The position numbers and the translations under genes were made by a program. The notes under the pieces are model-generated. The model saw nothing but the letters and a program-made list of their open reading frames with translations. It did no database searches and had not been told where the DNA came from. A stretch of 64,000 bases of DNA, taken from contig NZ_JASKLR010000001.1 of assembly GCF_030124325.1 (NCBI RefSeq), positions 460,200 through 524,199 on the forward strand, read 5' to 3'. This stretch comes from Sinorhizobium sp. 8-89. Its GTDB lineage: Bacteria; Pseudomonadota; Alphaproteobacteria; Rhizobiales; Rhizobiaceae. Shown one piece after another: positions 17,411 through 23,733 of the stretch (within the stretch, counting starts at the first letter, position 1; every line of letters begins with the position of its first letter).

Positions 17411-17428
17411 CTGACAATTCCCTGTCAG
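17411..17428. promoter_or_regulatory. Inverted repeat CTGACA-N6-TGTCAG, candidate WYL-regulator operator
   Basis: A perfect 6+6+6 dyad lies in the 131-bp region between the divergent YafY-type regulator and LysE genes, 28 bp from the regulator start. TGACA/TGTCA half-sites in this position are typical of autoregulated HTH/WYL regulators. The assignment is by position only. Confidence 0.6.
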
Positions 17429-17513
17429 TTGTAGGGCGGTATAACACGTGTCAACGGATTGAAGAATCTACAATCCGCCCACCCGTCACATGGAAATCTC
17501 ACGGACAACTGAC

Positions 17514-18152
17514 ATGAGCTACACGGAAAACCTCTGGCTTTTCTTCACCCTTCTCTTCGGCATCATCATCGTGCCCGGCATGGACATGGTCTTCGTCCTG
17601 GCCAATTCGTTGACCGGCGGACGGGCGTCCGGCCTGTCGGCAACGGCCGGCATCATGGCCGGCGGCGTGCTGCATACGCTCTATGCCGCGCTCGGCGTCA
17701 GCGTCGTCCTGCATCTGGTGCCGCAGCTCTTCAACGTGCTGCTTGTCGCCGGTGCCCTTTACATCGCCTGGATCGGTTTCTCGCTTTTACGCAGTTCGAT
17801 CACGATCGGCGGCATCGAAAAGGCTGTGCACCTGTCGCGCTGGGCGAGCTTTCGCCAGGGCGCGCTAACAAGCCTGATGAACCCCAAGGCCTATCTTTTC
17901 ATGCTGGCTGTCTATCCGCAGTTCCTGAAGCCGCAATTCGGTCCGGTCTGGTCGCAAGCGGCCGTCATGGCGCTGATGATCGCGTTGACGCAGCTTGCCG
18001 TCTATGGCGGGCTGGCCCTTGCCGCCGGGCGCGGCCGTGACCTGCTTGTCGGCAGTCCGGGCGCAACGGTGGCAATCGGACGGGCTGCCGGCGTCGTGCT
18101 GGTCATAGTTGCGGTCTTGACCGTATGGCAGGGTTGGGCCGGTGCCCGGTAG
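17514..18152 (+). CDS. LysE/RhtB-family amino acid or metabolite exporter
   Basis: A 212-residue membrane protein with about six transmembrane helices. It has the family marks PGMDMVFVLANSLTGGRASGLSATAGIMAGG in the first loop and SLMNPKAYLFM in the middle. Members export lysine, threonine, homoserine lactones and related compounds. The ATG at 17514 is taken because it gives the family N terminus MSYTENLWLFF; its ribosome binding site is weak. It is divergent from the WYL regulator that probably controls it. Confidence 0.9.
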   Translation: MSYTENLWLFFTLLFGIIIVPGMDMVFVLANSLTGGRASGLSATAGIMAGGVLHTLYAALGVSVVLHLVPQLFNVLLVAGALYIAWIGFSLLRSSITIGGIEKAVHLSRWASFRQGALTSLMNPKAYLFMLAVYPQFLKPQFGPVWSQAAVMALMIALTQLAVYGGLALAAGRGRDLLVGSPGATVAIGRAAGVVLVIVAVLTVWQGWAGAR

Positions 18153-18376
18153 GCCGCCGGCGGCAGATCGCTCCCAAGTATTAAAACATGGCTGTCGTGT
18201 TCACGCTGTTTTCCGGCACGCGACAGACGGCGGTAATGCGGTTGTTGGAGCCAAATTATGTTGGAATGACAAGGACATCAAAAAAATGTTACTTCCGTCG
18301 AAAGACCAAAATGCCATCATGCCCCGCGCCTCAACAGGAAGCCGCAGATGCGGGTTCGAATGACCGGGAGATCATG

Positions 18377-18823
18377 ATGAAGATACGAGCATTTATGCTT
18401 GCTGCGGCCCTCGCAGGATTGGGTGTGACTGCCGTCACTGCGGCGGACGAGCCGCAGGCGGTGCGCCAGCAGCTGATGAAGAAGGTAGGGCAGGCTGCCG
18501 GTGCGTTGAACGGTATCGCCAAAGGTGAAAAACCCTACGATGCGGAAATCGTAAAGGCATCGCTGACGACGATCAGCGAGACGGTGAAGGTCTTCCCGAA
18601 TCATTTCCCGGCGGGCTCGGAAACCGGCCTGGAAACCGAAGCCAGCCCGAAGATCTGGGAAAACATGGATGACTTCAAGGCCAAGGCCGCCAAGCTTGGA
18701 ACCGACGCGAGCACGCTGCTTGCCCAGCTTCCTTCCGACCAGGCCGGTGTTGGCGCCGCCCTCGGCATTCTCGGCAAGGACTGTTCCAGCTGTCATGAGA
18801 CCTACCGGCTGAAAAAGGACTGA
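18377..18823 (+). CDS. Periplasmic cytochrome c' / c-556 family
   Basis: A 148-residue exported monohaem cytochrome with a signal peptide (MKIRAFMLAAALAGLGVTAVTAA, cleavage about residue 23). It is predicted to be a four-helix bundle with the haem-binding CSSCH motif close to the C terminus (CSSCHETYRLKKD), the hallmark of the c'/c-556 family. The start at 18377 (or 18374) follows GGGAG; the frame from 18188 lacks a ribosome binding site and would bury the signal peptide. It is followed by a diheme cytochrome gene, so both may act in one periplasmic electron chain. Maturation would need the Ccm (Cyc) system, part of which is encoded at the end of the window. Confidence 0.9.
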   Translation: MKIRAFMLAAALAGLGVTAVTAADEPQAVRQQLMKKVGQAAGALNGIAKGEKPYDAEIVKASLTTISETVKVFPNHFPAGSETGLETEASPKIWENMDDFKAKAAKLGTDASTLLAQLPSDQAGVGAALGILGKDCSSCHETYRLKKD

Positions 18824-18852
18824 GACGCCGTTCCTTCATTCTGATCGGTTCC

Positions 18853-18877
18853 GATGCGCCGGCTCTGCCGGCGCATC
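18853..18877 (+). terminator. 10-bp hairpin between the two cytochrome genes
   Basis: GATGCGCCGG (18853-18862) pairs perfectly with CCGGCGCATC (18868-18877). The downstream TGTCTGTCTTTCC is only moderately T-rich, so this may be a weak terminator or an mRNA-stability hairpin. It contains the ATG at 18854, which argues against that codon as the start of the next gene. Confidence 0.6.
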
Positions 18878-18907
18878 TGTCTGTCTTTCCAGCATCAGGG
18901 AGGCCTG

Positions 18908-19822
18908 ATGGGCCGTCGAACAGCGAAACTGCTATTTGGTCTGGTCGTGCTGGCGCTTGCCGGCGCCGGCGGTTTTTGGTGGCTGACGAAACCGGCGCCG
19001 TGGGATGAAGCCCATTGGCAAGGACTTGGCGAACCGGATCTCGCCAATGGCGAGCAGGTCTTCTGGGCCGGCGGCTGCGTCAGTTGCCACGCGGCGCCGG
19101 GAGCGAAGGATGACGCCCGGCTCGTGCTTGCTGGCGGTCGGGCGCTGAAGAGTCCCTTCGGTACCTTCAATATTCCGAACATTTCGCCCGATGAAAGCGC
19201 CGGCATCGGTGACTGGACGCTTGCGGAGTTCGGCAACGCCATGACGCGCGGCGTCGGAAAAAATGGCGAGCACCTTTATCCATCTTTCCCTTACGGTTCG
19301 TATGCGCGCATGACCGCCAAGGATATCAACGATCTCTGGGGATATCTGCAGACGCTGCCGAAAAGCAGCAACGTGGCGCCGCCGCATGACTTGCCGTTCC
19401 CTTATAATATCCGCATGGCGCTCGGCGCCTGGAAGCTGCTGTTCTTAACAGACGAGCCGCGCGCCGAGGTGAATACGGCTGACGCGAAGCTCGCCCGCGG
19501 GCAGTATCTCGTCGAAGGCCCCGGTCACTGCGGCGAGTGCCACACGCCACGCAACGCGCTCGGCGGGTTCGTGCCGGATAGATGGTTGGCCGGCGCGCCG
19601 AATCCCGAAGGGGAAGGTCGTATCCCCGACATCACGCCGGGCTCGAGGAGCGTCGGCAGTTGGAGTGCATCCGACATCGCCTCCTATCTGGAGACCGGTT
19701 TCACGCCGGAATTCGACTCGGTCGGCGGTTCGATGGTCGAGGTGCAGCAGAACCTGGCGAAGCTTTCGCCCTCCGACCGCGAGGCTATTGCCGCCTACCT
19801 GAAGGCCATCCCGGCGCTTTGA
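18908..19822 (+). CDS. Membrane-anchored diheme cytochrome c
   Basis: A 304-residue protein with one N-terminal membrane anchor (residues 5-25, TAKLLFGLVVLALAGAGGFWW) and two cytochrome c domains, each with a CxxCH: CVSCH in the first and CGECH in the second. Likely axial methionines are in NAMTRGVG and SMVEVQQ. It resembles the cytochrome subunits of alcohol or aldehyde dehydrogenases and sulfite/thiosulfate systems, but no such dehydrogenase gene is adjacent. The ATG at 18908 has GGGAGG upstream. It is possibly cotranscribed with the cytochrome c' gene. Confidence 0.88.
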   Translation: MGRRTAKLLFGLVVLALAGAGGFWWLTKPAPWDEAHWQGLGEPDLANGEQVFWAGGCVSCHAAPGAKDDARLVLAGGRALKSPFGTFNIPNISPDESAGIGDWTLAEFGNAMTRGVGKNGEHLYPSFPYGSYARMTAKDINDLWGYLQTLPKSSNVAPPHDLPFPYNIRMALGAWKLLFLTDEPRAEVNTADAKLARGQYLVEGPGHCGECHTPRNALGGFVPDRWLAGAPNPEGEGRIPDITPGSRSVGSWSASDIASYLETGFTPEFDSVGGSMVEVQQNLAKLSPSDREAIAAYLKAIPAL

Positions 19823-19838
19823 AGGTTCTGGAACGGCA

Positions 19839-20420
19839 CTATCGTGCGGCTTGAACGGCCGCGTGCTCCTTGCCGTAGAGGGAGAGATAGTGGTCAAGCG
19901 CTTCGGAGCCGACACCGAGCGCGTGGAAAATCTCGGCAGTAAAGCTGACCGGAGCAGTGCCCGCAGCCGTTACCAGTCGGCCGCTTCGAAGAGCCTGCGG
20001 CTGCTCGCGATAGTGCTCGTGGCCGTGATAGCCGGCCACCGCCAAAAGGCTTTCCGCCGAGTTGCCCGTATGGTCCGCCTCGTTGAGAATGCCGCTGGCG
20101 GCAAGCGCAAGCGTCGCACCGCAAATCCCCGCGACGACGCGGTCTTCCGCATGGAAGGCGCGGATCGTCGCGGTGAGATTTGGGGCGGCGGCGGTTTCCC
20201 AGGTTGAGCCGCCGCAGAGCACAAGCGCGTCGAACTCCGCCGGCGCCAGCGTTTTCGTCGGCAGGTGCGGTGTGATGTGAAGGCCGCCCATCGACGTCAC
20301 CACGGTGCCGCCGGGCGTGGCGATCAGCACGTCGAGCCCGAGTTCGGTGCGCGCCGTGGCCATCAGCAGCGCGCATTCCCAGTCGGCAAAACCTTCCGTC
20401 AGGACGATTGCGAGGCGCAT
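19839..20420 (-). CDS. DJ-1/PfpI family protein
   Basis: A 193-residue class I glutamine amidotransferase-like protein. The nucleophile-elbow cysteine is seen in VAGICGATLALA, with the N-terminal glutamate in VLTEGFADWE and a conserved LVLCGG strand. Members are proteases, chaperones or deglycases, and activity cannot be assigned from sequence. It is convergent with the diheme cytochrome (16-bp gap) and 12 bp downstream of the GNAT gene on the same strand, so it is very likely cotranscribed with GNAT and subject to the same attenuator. Confidence 0.88.
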   Translation of the reverse strand: MRLAIVLTEGFADWECALLMATARTELGLDVLIATPGGTVVTSMGGLHITPHLPTKTLAPAEFDALVLCGGSTWETAAAPNLTATIRAFHAEDRVVAGICGATLALAASGILNEADHTGNSAESLLAVAGYHGHEHYREQPQALRSGRLVTAAGTAPVSFTAEIFHALGVGSEALDHYLSLYGKEHAAVQAAR

Positions 20421-20432
20421 GTGCCCTCCCGT

Positions 20433-20936
20433 TCAGCCAAGTTTCTGCATATAGCGCATGCCGGTAACAGGTCGAGGTACGAAGCGTTCGGATTCGTAGA
20501 ATCGATGCGCCTGGAAATTGCCGGTGGCGGCGCTGACCGAAAGATAGTCGCAGCCGGCCATGCGCGCCTTTTCGCGCGCCTTGGCAACGAGGTGGCGGCC
20601 GATGCCAGTGCCACGATGACCGGGACGAACGAAAAGGTGATGCAGTTCCATGCCGCGCACGCCTTCGGCTGCTCGATAGGTCGGCACAAGGATGGCGTAG
20701 CCGATCAACTGGTTGCCGGCTTCGGCGACAAGCGCGGTGATCCAGGGGGTGCGGCTGAAGAGGTCGCGTTCAAGCCGTTCCAGTGTGAGCGGTGCGGCGT
20801 CGCCGTGATGCGCGGCGAGCTCGACGATCATCTCGTGCAGCTCGGGAAGATCGCGCGGTTTGGTACAGCGGATCGTCACCACCGGTGGACGCGCCGATGG
20901 CACTGGATGAAGGGAAGGGGTGGCGGTCTGCAACAT
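20433..20936 (-). CDS. GNAT-family N-acetyltransferase
   Basis: A 167-residue acetyltransferase. The acetyl-CoA pyrophosphate-binding loop is RPGHRGTGIGRHLV (motif A), preceded by the conserved HLFV strand and followed by SAATGNFQAHRFYESERF (motif B). The substrate is unknown; related small GNATs acetylate amino acids, polyamines, antibiotics or protein N termini. A GGAG lies six bases upstream of the ATG at 20936. The 5' region contains a leader peptide and an intrinsic terminator, suggesting transcription attenuation. DJ-1 follows 12 bp downstream. Confidence 0.9.
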   Translation of the reverse strand: MLQTATPSLHPVPSARPPVVTIRCTKPRDLPELHEMIVELAAHHGDAAPLTLERLERDLFSRTPWITALVAEAGNQLIGYAILVPTYRAAEGVRGMELHHLFVRPGHRGTGIGRHLVAKAREKARMAGCDYLSVSAATGNFQAHRFYESERFVPRPVTGMRYMQKLG

Positions 20937-20974
20937 TCTCGGCTCCTATGGTTCTGCCGCCATCAGGTGCCGTG

Positions 20975-21000
20975 AAAAACAAAAGCCGCCTGATGGCGGC
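20975..21000 (-). terminator. Intrinsic terminator within the GNAT leader
   Basis: On the minus strand GCCGCC-ATCA-GGCGGC is followed directly by TTTTGTTTTT. It is placed between the leader ORF and the GNAT start, so it would end transcription before the structural gene unless disrupted. Confidence 0.82.
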
Positions 21001-21028
21001 CTTGTTGAATATGATCAGCAGGCCGCTC

Positions 21029-21079
21029 CTATCGGAACAGCCAAAAATACACGCGGGAAATGGGTGCGTTCTTGATCAT
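21029..21079 (-). CDS. 16-residue leader peptide, MIKNAPISRVYFWLFR
   Basis: A 17-codon ORF including the stop, in the GNAT leader. There is no Shine-Dalgarno sequence upstream. The promoter geometry places the transcription start at or within a base or two of the ATG, so it is likely translated from a leaderless mRNA, as is known for the S. meliloti trp leader. The C-terminal run V-Y-F-W-L-F-R is rich in aromatic codons, which would make translation sensitive to aromatic amino acid supply or allow drug- or peptide-induced stalling. The real inducer is unknown. Confidence 0.65.
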   Translation of the reverse strand: MIKNAPISRVYFWLFR

Positions 21080-21084
21080 GCGCG

Positions 21085-21113
21085 TAGATTCGCCATTTCC
21101 GCGATTTTGTCAA
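21085..21113 (-). promoter_or_regulatory. Sigma-70-type promoter for the GNAT leader transcript
   Basis: On the minus strand the -35 box TTGACA is at 21113-21108 and the -10-like AATCTA is at 21090-21085, separated by exactly 17 bp. The predicted +1 falls around 21078-21079, the A of the leader ATG. Confidence 0.7.
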
Positions 21114-21142
21114 CGTGATTTCTCGCGCCTCCGGATCGGATC

Positions 21143-21556
21143 TCAGTGGTCGGTCCCGCACATTGAATGGTCGGCCAGCGCCCGGATCACGTAGCAGTCG
21201 CCAATCGTATGGTCACCATGGCAGGCGACGATGCGCTCCAGTTCACTTTCCAGCTTCCGTAGTCTGGCGATCTTTTCGCGTACCGAGGCAAGGTGTTCGG
21301 TGGCGATGCGGTCCGCCTCGCCGCAAGGGCGTTCCGGATGCCGGCTGAGTGCCAGAAGATCGCGGATCGCCTCGATCGAGAGTCCCAGGTCGCGCGCATG
21401 ACGGATGAATGCGAGCCGTTCGAGTTCGCGTTTTTCATAACGCCGCTGGTTGCCTTCCGAGCGCTCGGGTGCCTCGAGCAATCCCATCTGTTCATAATAG
21501 CGAATGGTCGGGATCTTGACGCCGGTGCGGCGTGAGAGGTCGCCGATCGAATACAT
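21143..21556 (-). CDS. MerR-family transcriptional regulator
   Basis: A 137-residue MerR regulator. The winged helix DNA-binding domain is YSIGDLSRRTGVKIPTIRYYEQMGLLEAPERSEGNQRRY, followed by a long dimerisation helix (REKIARLRKLESELERIVACH). C-terminal cysteines and histidines (VACHGD, GDCYVIRAL, HSMCGTDH) could bind a metal or respond to redox. No obvious metal-efflux target is adjacent. An imperfect dyad lies 16 bp upstream of the start, consistent with autoregulation. Confidence 0.9.
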   Translation of the reverse strand: MYSIGDLSRRTGVKIPTIRYYEQMGLLEAPERSEGNQRRYEKRELERLAFIRHARDLGLSIEAIRDLLALSRHPERPCGEADRIATEHLASVREKIARLRKLESELERIVACHGDHTIGDCYVIRALADHSMCGTDH

Positions 21557-21571
21557 GCTGTCGCCTCATAT

Positions 21572-21586
21572 CTATAGTCGCTGGAG
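21572..21586. promoter_or_regulatory. Imperfect dyad upstream of the MerR gene
   Basis: CTATAG-TCG-CTGGAG forms an imperfect inverted repeat (4 of 6 positions) just upstream of the MerR start codon. MerR proteins typically bind such dyads within elongated promoter spacers. The match is partial and assigned by position. Confidence 0.4.
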
Positions 21587-21640
21587 TATTTAGATAGGGC
21601 GGCGGCATTCTCCCAGCAATAGAGCGGACCTCCCTGCTTC

Positions 21641-22017
21641 TCAACGTCGCAAAAGAAACTCGAGAAGTGCGTCGTCGAAAGCCGCACTCTCCTCCAGTTG
21701 CGGCGTGTGACCGCTCTTTTCGAAAAGACGGATGGTTAGATCGGAGACATCCGCGCGGTATTCGTCCCAAGTGCTCGCGGGTGCAACGAGAAAGTCGAAG
21801 CGGCCGAGTGCAAGCATGATCGGCATTTTCAGCCGATCGAGCCCCTGCCTTATGTCGATATCGCGGAAGACCTCGCCCCAGAGATGATCGATGACGAGAT
21901 TGTTGACCGTGACGTCTTCGCCAGAGCGTCGGGCGTCGAAAGCCGCATCGTCGCTAGCGGATGAGGCGCACGGATCTCGTCCTTCAATTTCAACGCCTTC
22001 GCCATAACATTTTCCAT
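21641..22017 (-). pseudogene. Remnant of an alpha/beta hydrolase (C-terminal part)
   Basis: The minus-strand frame ending at 21641 encodes a typical C-terminal third of an alpha/beta hydrolase: a strand with the catalytic Asp region (LKMPIMLALGRFDFLVAP) and the catalytic His region (IRLFEKSGHTPQLEESAAFDDALLEFL). The N-terminal half, including any nucleophile GxSxG motif, is missing. An upstream ATG (22017) in a different frame reads MENVMAKALKLKDEIRA and then runs out of frame at about 21940-21985, pointing to a frameshift as well as a large truncation. It lies beside the beta-lactamase gene. Confidence 0.65.
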
Positions 22018-22215
22018 GGACGGCCCGCAACCGGATGGCGGAACGATGAAGGCAGTCCCGACAGCTGGGCGAGCACAAGGCCGCCATATTTGCCGCTTAG
22101 CGACTTGCTTCGCAACGGCCGCTTGTCGTGGCCGGCTCGGCGGGAATACATATTCACTATCAATAATTTAGAAACGTGCGTGGCGAATGCCGCACGCTCA
22201 ATACGGAGGAAGAAC

Positions 22216-23106
22216 GTGCCCTTTTTCATCAATCGACGCACCATGCTGGTCGGCTCTGCGATGCTCTATCCGGCGCTCGTTCTGGCGAGCACAGCGCGCG
22301 CCGTTGCCGGAACGAACGACGATGTCTCTAAGCAGCTTGGCGAACTCGAAAAGCGTACCGGCGGTCGCCTCGGCGTTGCGGTGCTCGACACGGAAACGAA
22401 CATCTCCTTCGGCCAGAGAGAAAGCGAGCGCTTTGCCATGTGCTCGACCTTCAAGGCGTTGGCCGCGGCCTGTGTGTTGGCCCGTGTGGATCGAGGGGAA
22501 GAAAAGCTCGACCGGCGAATCAAGTTCGGCAAGGACGCACTGGTCCCCTATTCGCCGGTAACGGAGAAGCACGTGGGAGGAGATGGCATGACGGTCGCCG
22601 CGCTCTGCGAGGCGGCGATTACGATCAGCGACAACGCCGCAGGCAACCTGCTGCTCGAAAGTTTCGGTGGACCGGCAGGGTTGACGACGTGGCTGCGATC
22701 GATCAACGATCAGAAGACGCGGCTTGATCGTACCGAACCCGAACTCAACGAGGCGAAGCGGGGAGACCCACGCGACACGACGACGCCGGCTGCCATGCTT
22801 GAAACCCTCGGCGGTCTGACGCTCGGCCCGGTTTTGTCGGAGACCTCCCGCATGCAGTTCATCGACTGGATGGTCGCCAATAAGACCGGCGACGCCCGGC
22901 TCCGTGCCGGCATGCCGAAGGATTGGCGTATCGGCGACAAGACCGGGACGAGCGCGACCGGCGCGGCGTCGGACATCGCCGTTGTCTGGCCAAAGGATCG
23001 CGGGCCGATCCTGATAACGGCCTACATTGCCGAGGCGAAGGCGCCAGTGAAGGAACTGAATCCCGTCTTCGCCGAAGTCGGAAAGATTGTTGCGGGAATG
23101 GTTTGA
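22216..23106 (+). CDS. bla: Class A beta-lactamase
   Basis: A 296-residue serine beta-lactamase. All class A motifs are present: STFK (Ser77-Lys80), SDN (138-140), the Glu of the omega loop (EPELNEA, Glu174) and KTG (242-244). The N terminus has a twin-arginine-like motif (INRRTML) and a hydrophobic signal ending near TARAVAG, so export may be by Tat. The start is a GTG at 22216 with GGAGGA about six bases upstream; the in-frame extension to 21961 has no such site and crosses the neighbouring pseudogene. It hydrolyses beta-lactams by family knowledge; the spectrum is not predictable. Confidence 0.95.
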   Translation: MPFFINRRTMLVGSAMLYPALVLASTARAVAGTNDDVSKQLGELEKRTGGRLGVAVLDTETNISFGQRESERFAMCSTFKALAAACVLARVDRGEEKLDRRIKFGKDALVPYSPVTEKHVGGDGMTVAALCEAAITISDNAAGNLLLESFGGPAGLTTWLRSINDQKTRLDRTEPELNEAKRGDPRDTTTPAAMLETLGGLTLGPVLSETSRMQFIDWMVANKTGDARLRAGMPKDWRIGDKTGTSATGAASDIAVVWPKDRGPILITAYIAEAKAPVKELNPVFAEVGKIVAGMV

Positions 23107-23125
23107 GCTAACCCTTTGAAGCTAC

Positions 23126-23166
23126 GCAATTCCAGGAAAACCGTTGCACACTTCTCCTGGAATTGC
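23126..23166. repeat. Palindromic intergenic repeat (GCAATTCCAGGA arms)
   Basis: Perfect 12-bp arms GCAATTCCAGGA (23126-23137) and TCCTGGAATTGC (23155-23166) flank a spacer containing AACCGTTGCACACT. Related sequence recurs at 45397-45436, 53525-53560 and partially at 57609-57637. It sits between the convergent bla and DUF genes and may act as a bidirectional terminator or processing site. Confidence 0.75.
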
Positions 23167-23190
23167 TCTGGCCGACGGCATCCGGGAAAG

Positions 23191-23652
23191 TCAAGCTTCG
23201 GTAGCGTTTTCGACGATGTCCGATGCAGTGTCGCTCGTCTGTTCCTCCATGCCGAGGCTTTCCGCGACGGCCTTGCGGATTTCTTCCTCGATTGCTTCAC
23301 GCCCCTCGGGCGGCATGGCCCGCAGGCTTTCCTCCGTCAGCCCATGTGCCTCGAGGTACTGCGCCCGGATTTTTTCCGCAAACGACATCTTGGACCATTC
23401 AAGGAACTCGTCGGCAACGCTCGAGCCGAACGGCGACTTGCCCTCGGTGATCGAGGAAGCGGCCGTTTCGTCCTCGGCGAGTGACTGCCAGAGTGCGCTT
23501 GAAAGCGAGACGGAGGGCGAGGCGGGTGCAATGGTGGGCGGAGAACGACGCTGCGCTCGATCACCGCCGGCTTCGTCGAGCGAGGGAAGGTTGCTTGCGA
23601 CGGAGCGGCGCTGCGAAAGATAGTAGTTGGAAAGGCTGCTTTCGATTTTCAT
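23191..23652 (-). CDS. Conserved rhizobial protein of unknown function
   Basis: A 153-residue protein without signal peptide. The N-terminal 65 residues are Ser/Pro/Ala-rich and probably disordered. The C-terminal part (DEFLEWSKMSFAEKIRAQYL, then SLRAMPPEGREAIEEEIRKAVAESLG) looks like a compact helical module I have seen in other alphaproteobacterial proteins of unknown function. It is acidic overall at the C terminus. It is convergent with bla. Confidence 0.75.
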   Translation of the reverse strand: MKIESSLSNYYLSQRRSVASNLPSLDEAGGDRAQRRSPPTIAPASPSVSLSSALWQSLAEDETAASSITEGKSPFGSSVADEFLEWSKMSFAEKIRAQYLEAHGLTEESLRAMPPEGREAIEEEIRKAVAESLGMEEQTSDTASDIVENATEA

Positions 23653-23733
23653 GGAAATCCCCGGATGTAAAGTTCCGGGGGAGCCTGTCTATGGCGGCTT
23701 GCGCGAGCCTTTCGATGCAACCACCCGGCGAGT

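Larger units (their letters stand above)
20937..21084 (-). promoter_or_regulatory. Candidate attenuator leader of the GNAT/DJ-1 operon
   Basis: Reading the minus strand, a 17-codon leader ORF (21079-21029) is followed by CGGCCT (21025-21020), which can pair with AGGCCG (21002-20997) as an antiterminator. The second strand overlaps the left arm of a terminator stem, GCCGCC-ATCA-GGCGGC (21000-20985), followed by TTTTGTTTTT. A further 12-bp pairing is possible between 21000-20989 and 20967-20956, the latter just before the GNAT ribosome binding site. Mutually exclusive stems after a short coding leader are the defining layout of ribosome-mediated attenuation. No RNA folding was computed. Confidence 0.75.

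Noticed and set aside
18340..18375. A tRNA-like TTCGAATG stretch
   Set aside because: No acceptor stem or cloverleaf can be drawn around it; it is the leader of the cytochrome c' gene.
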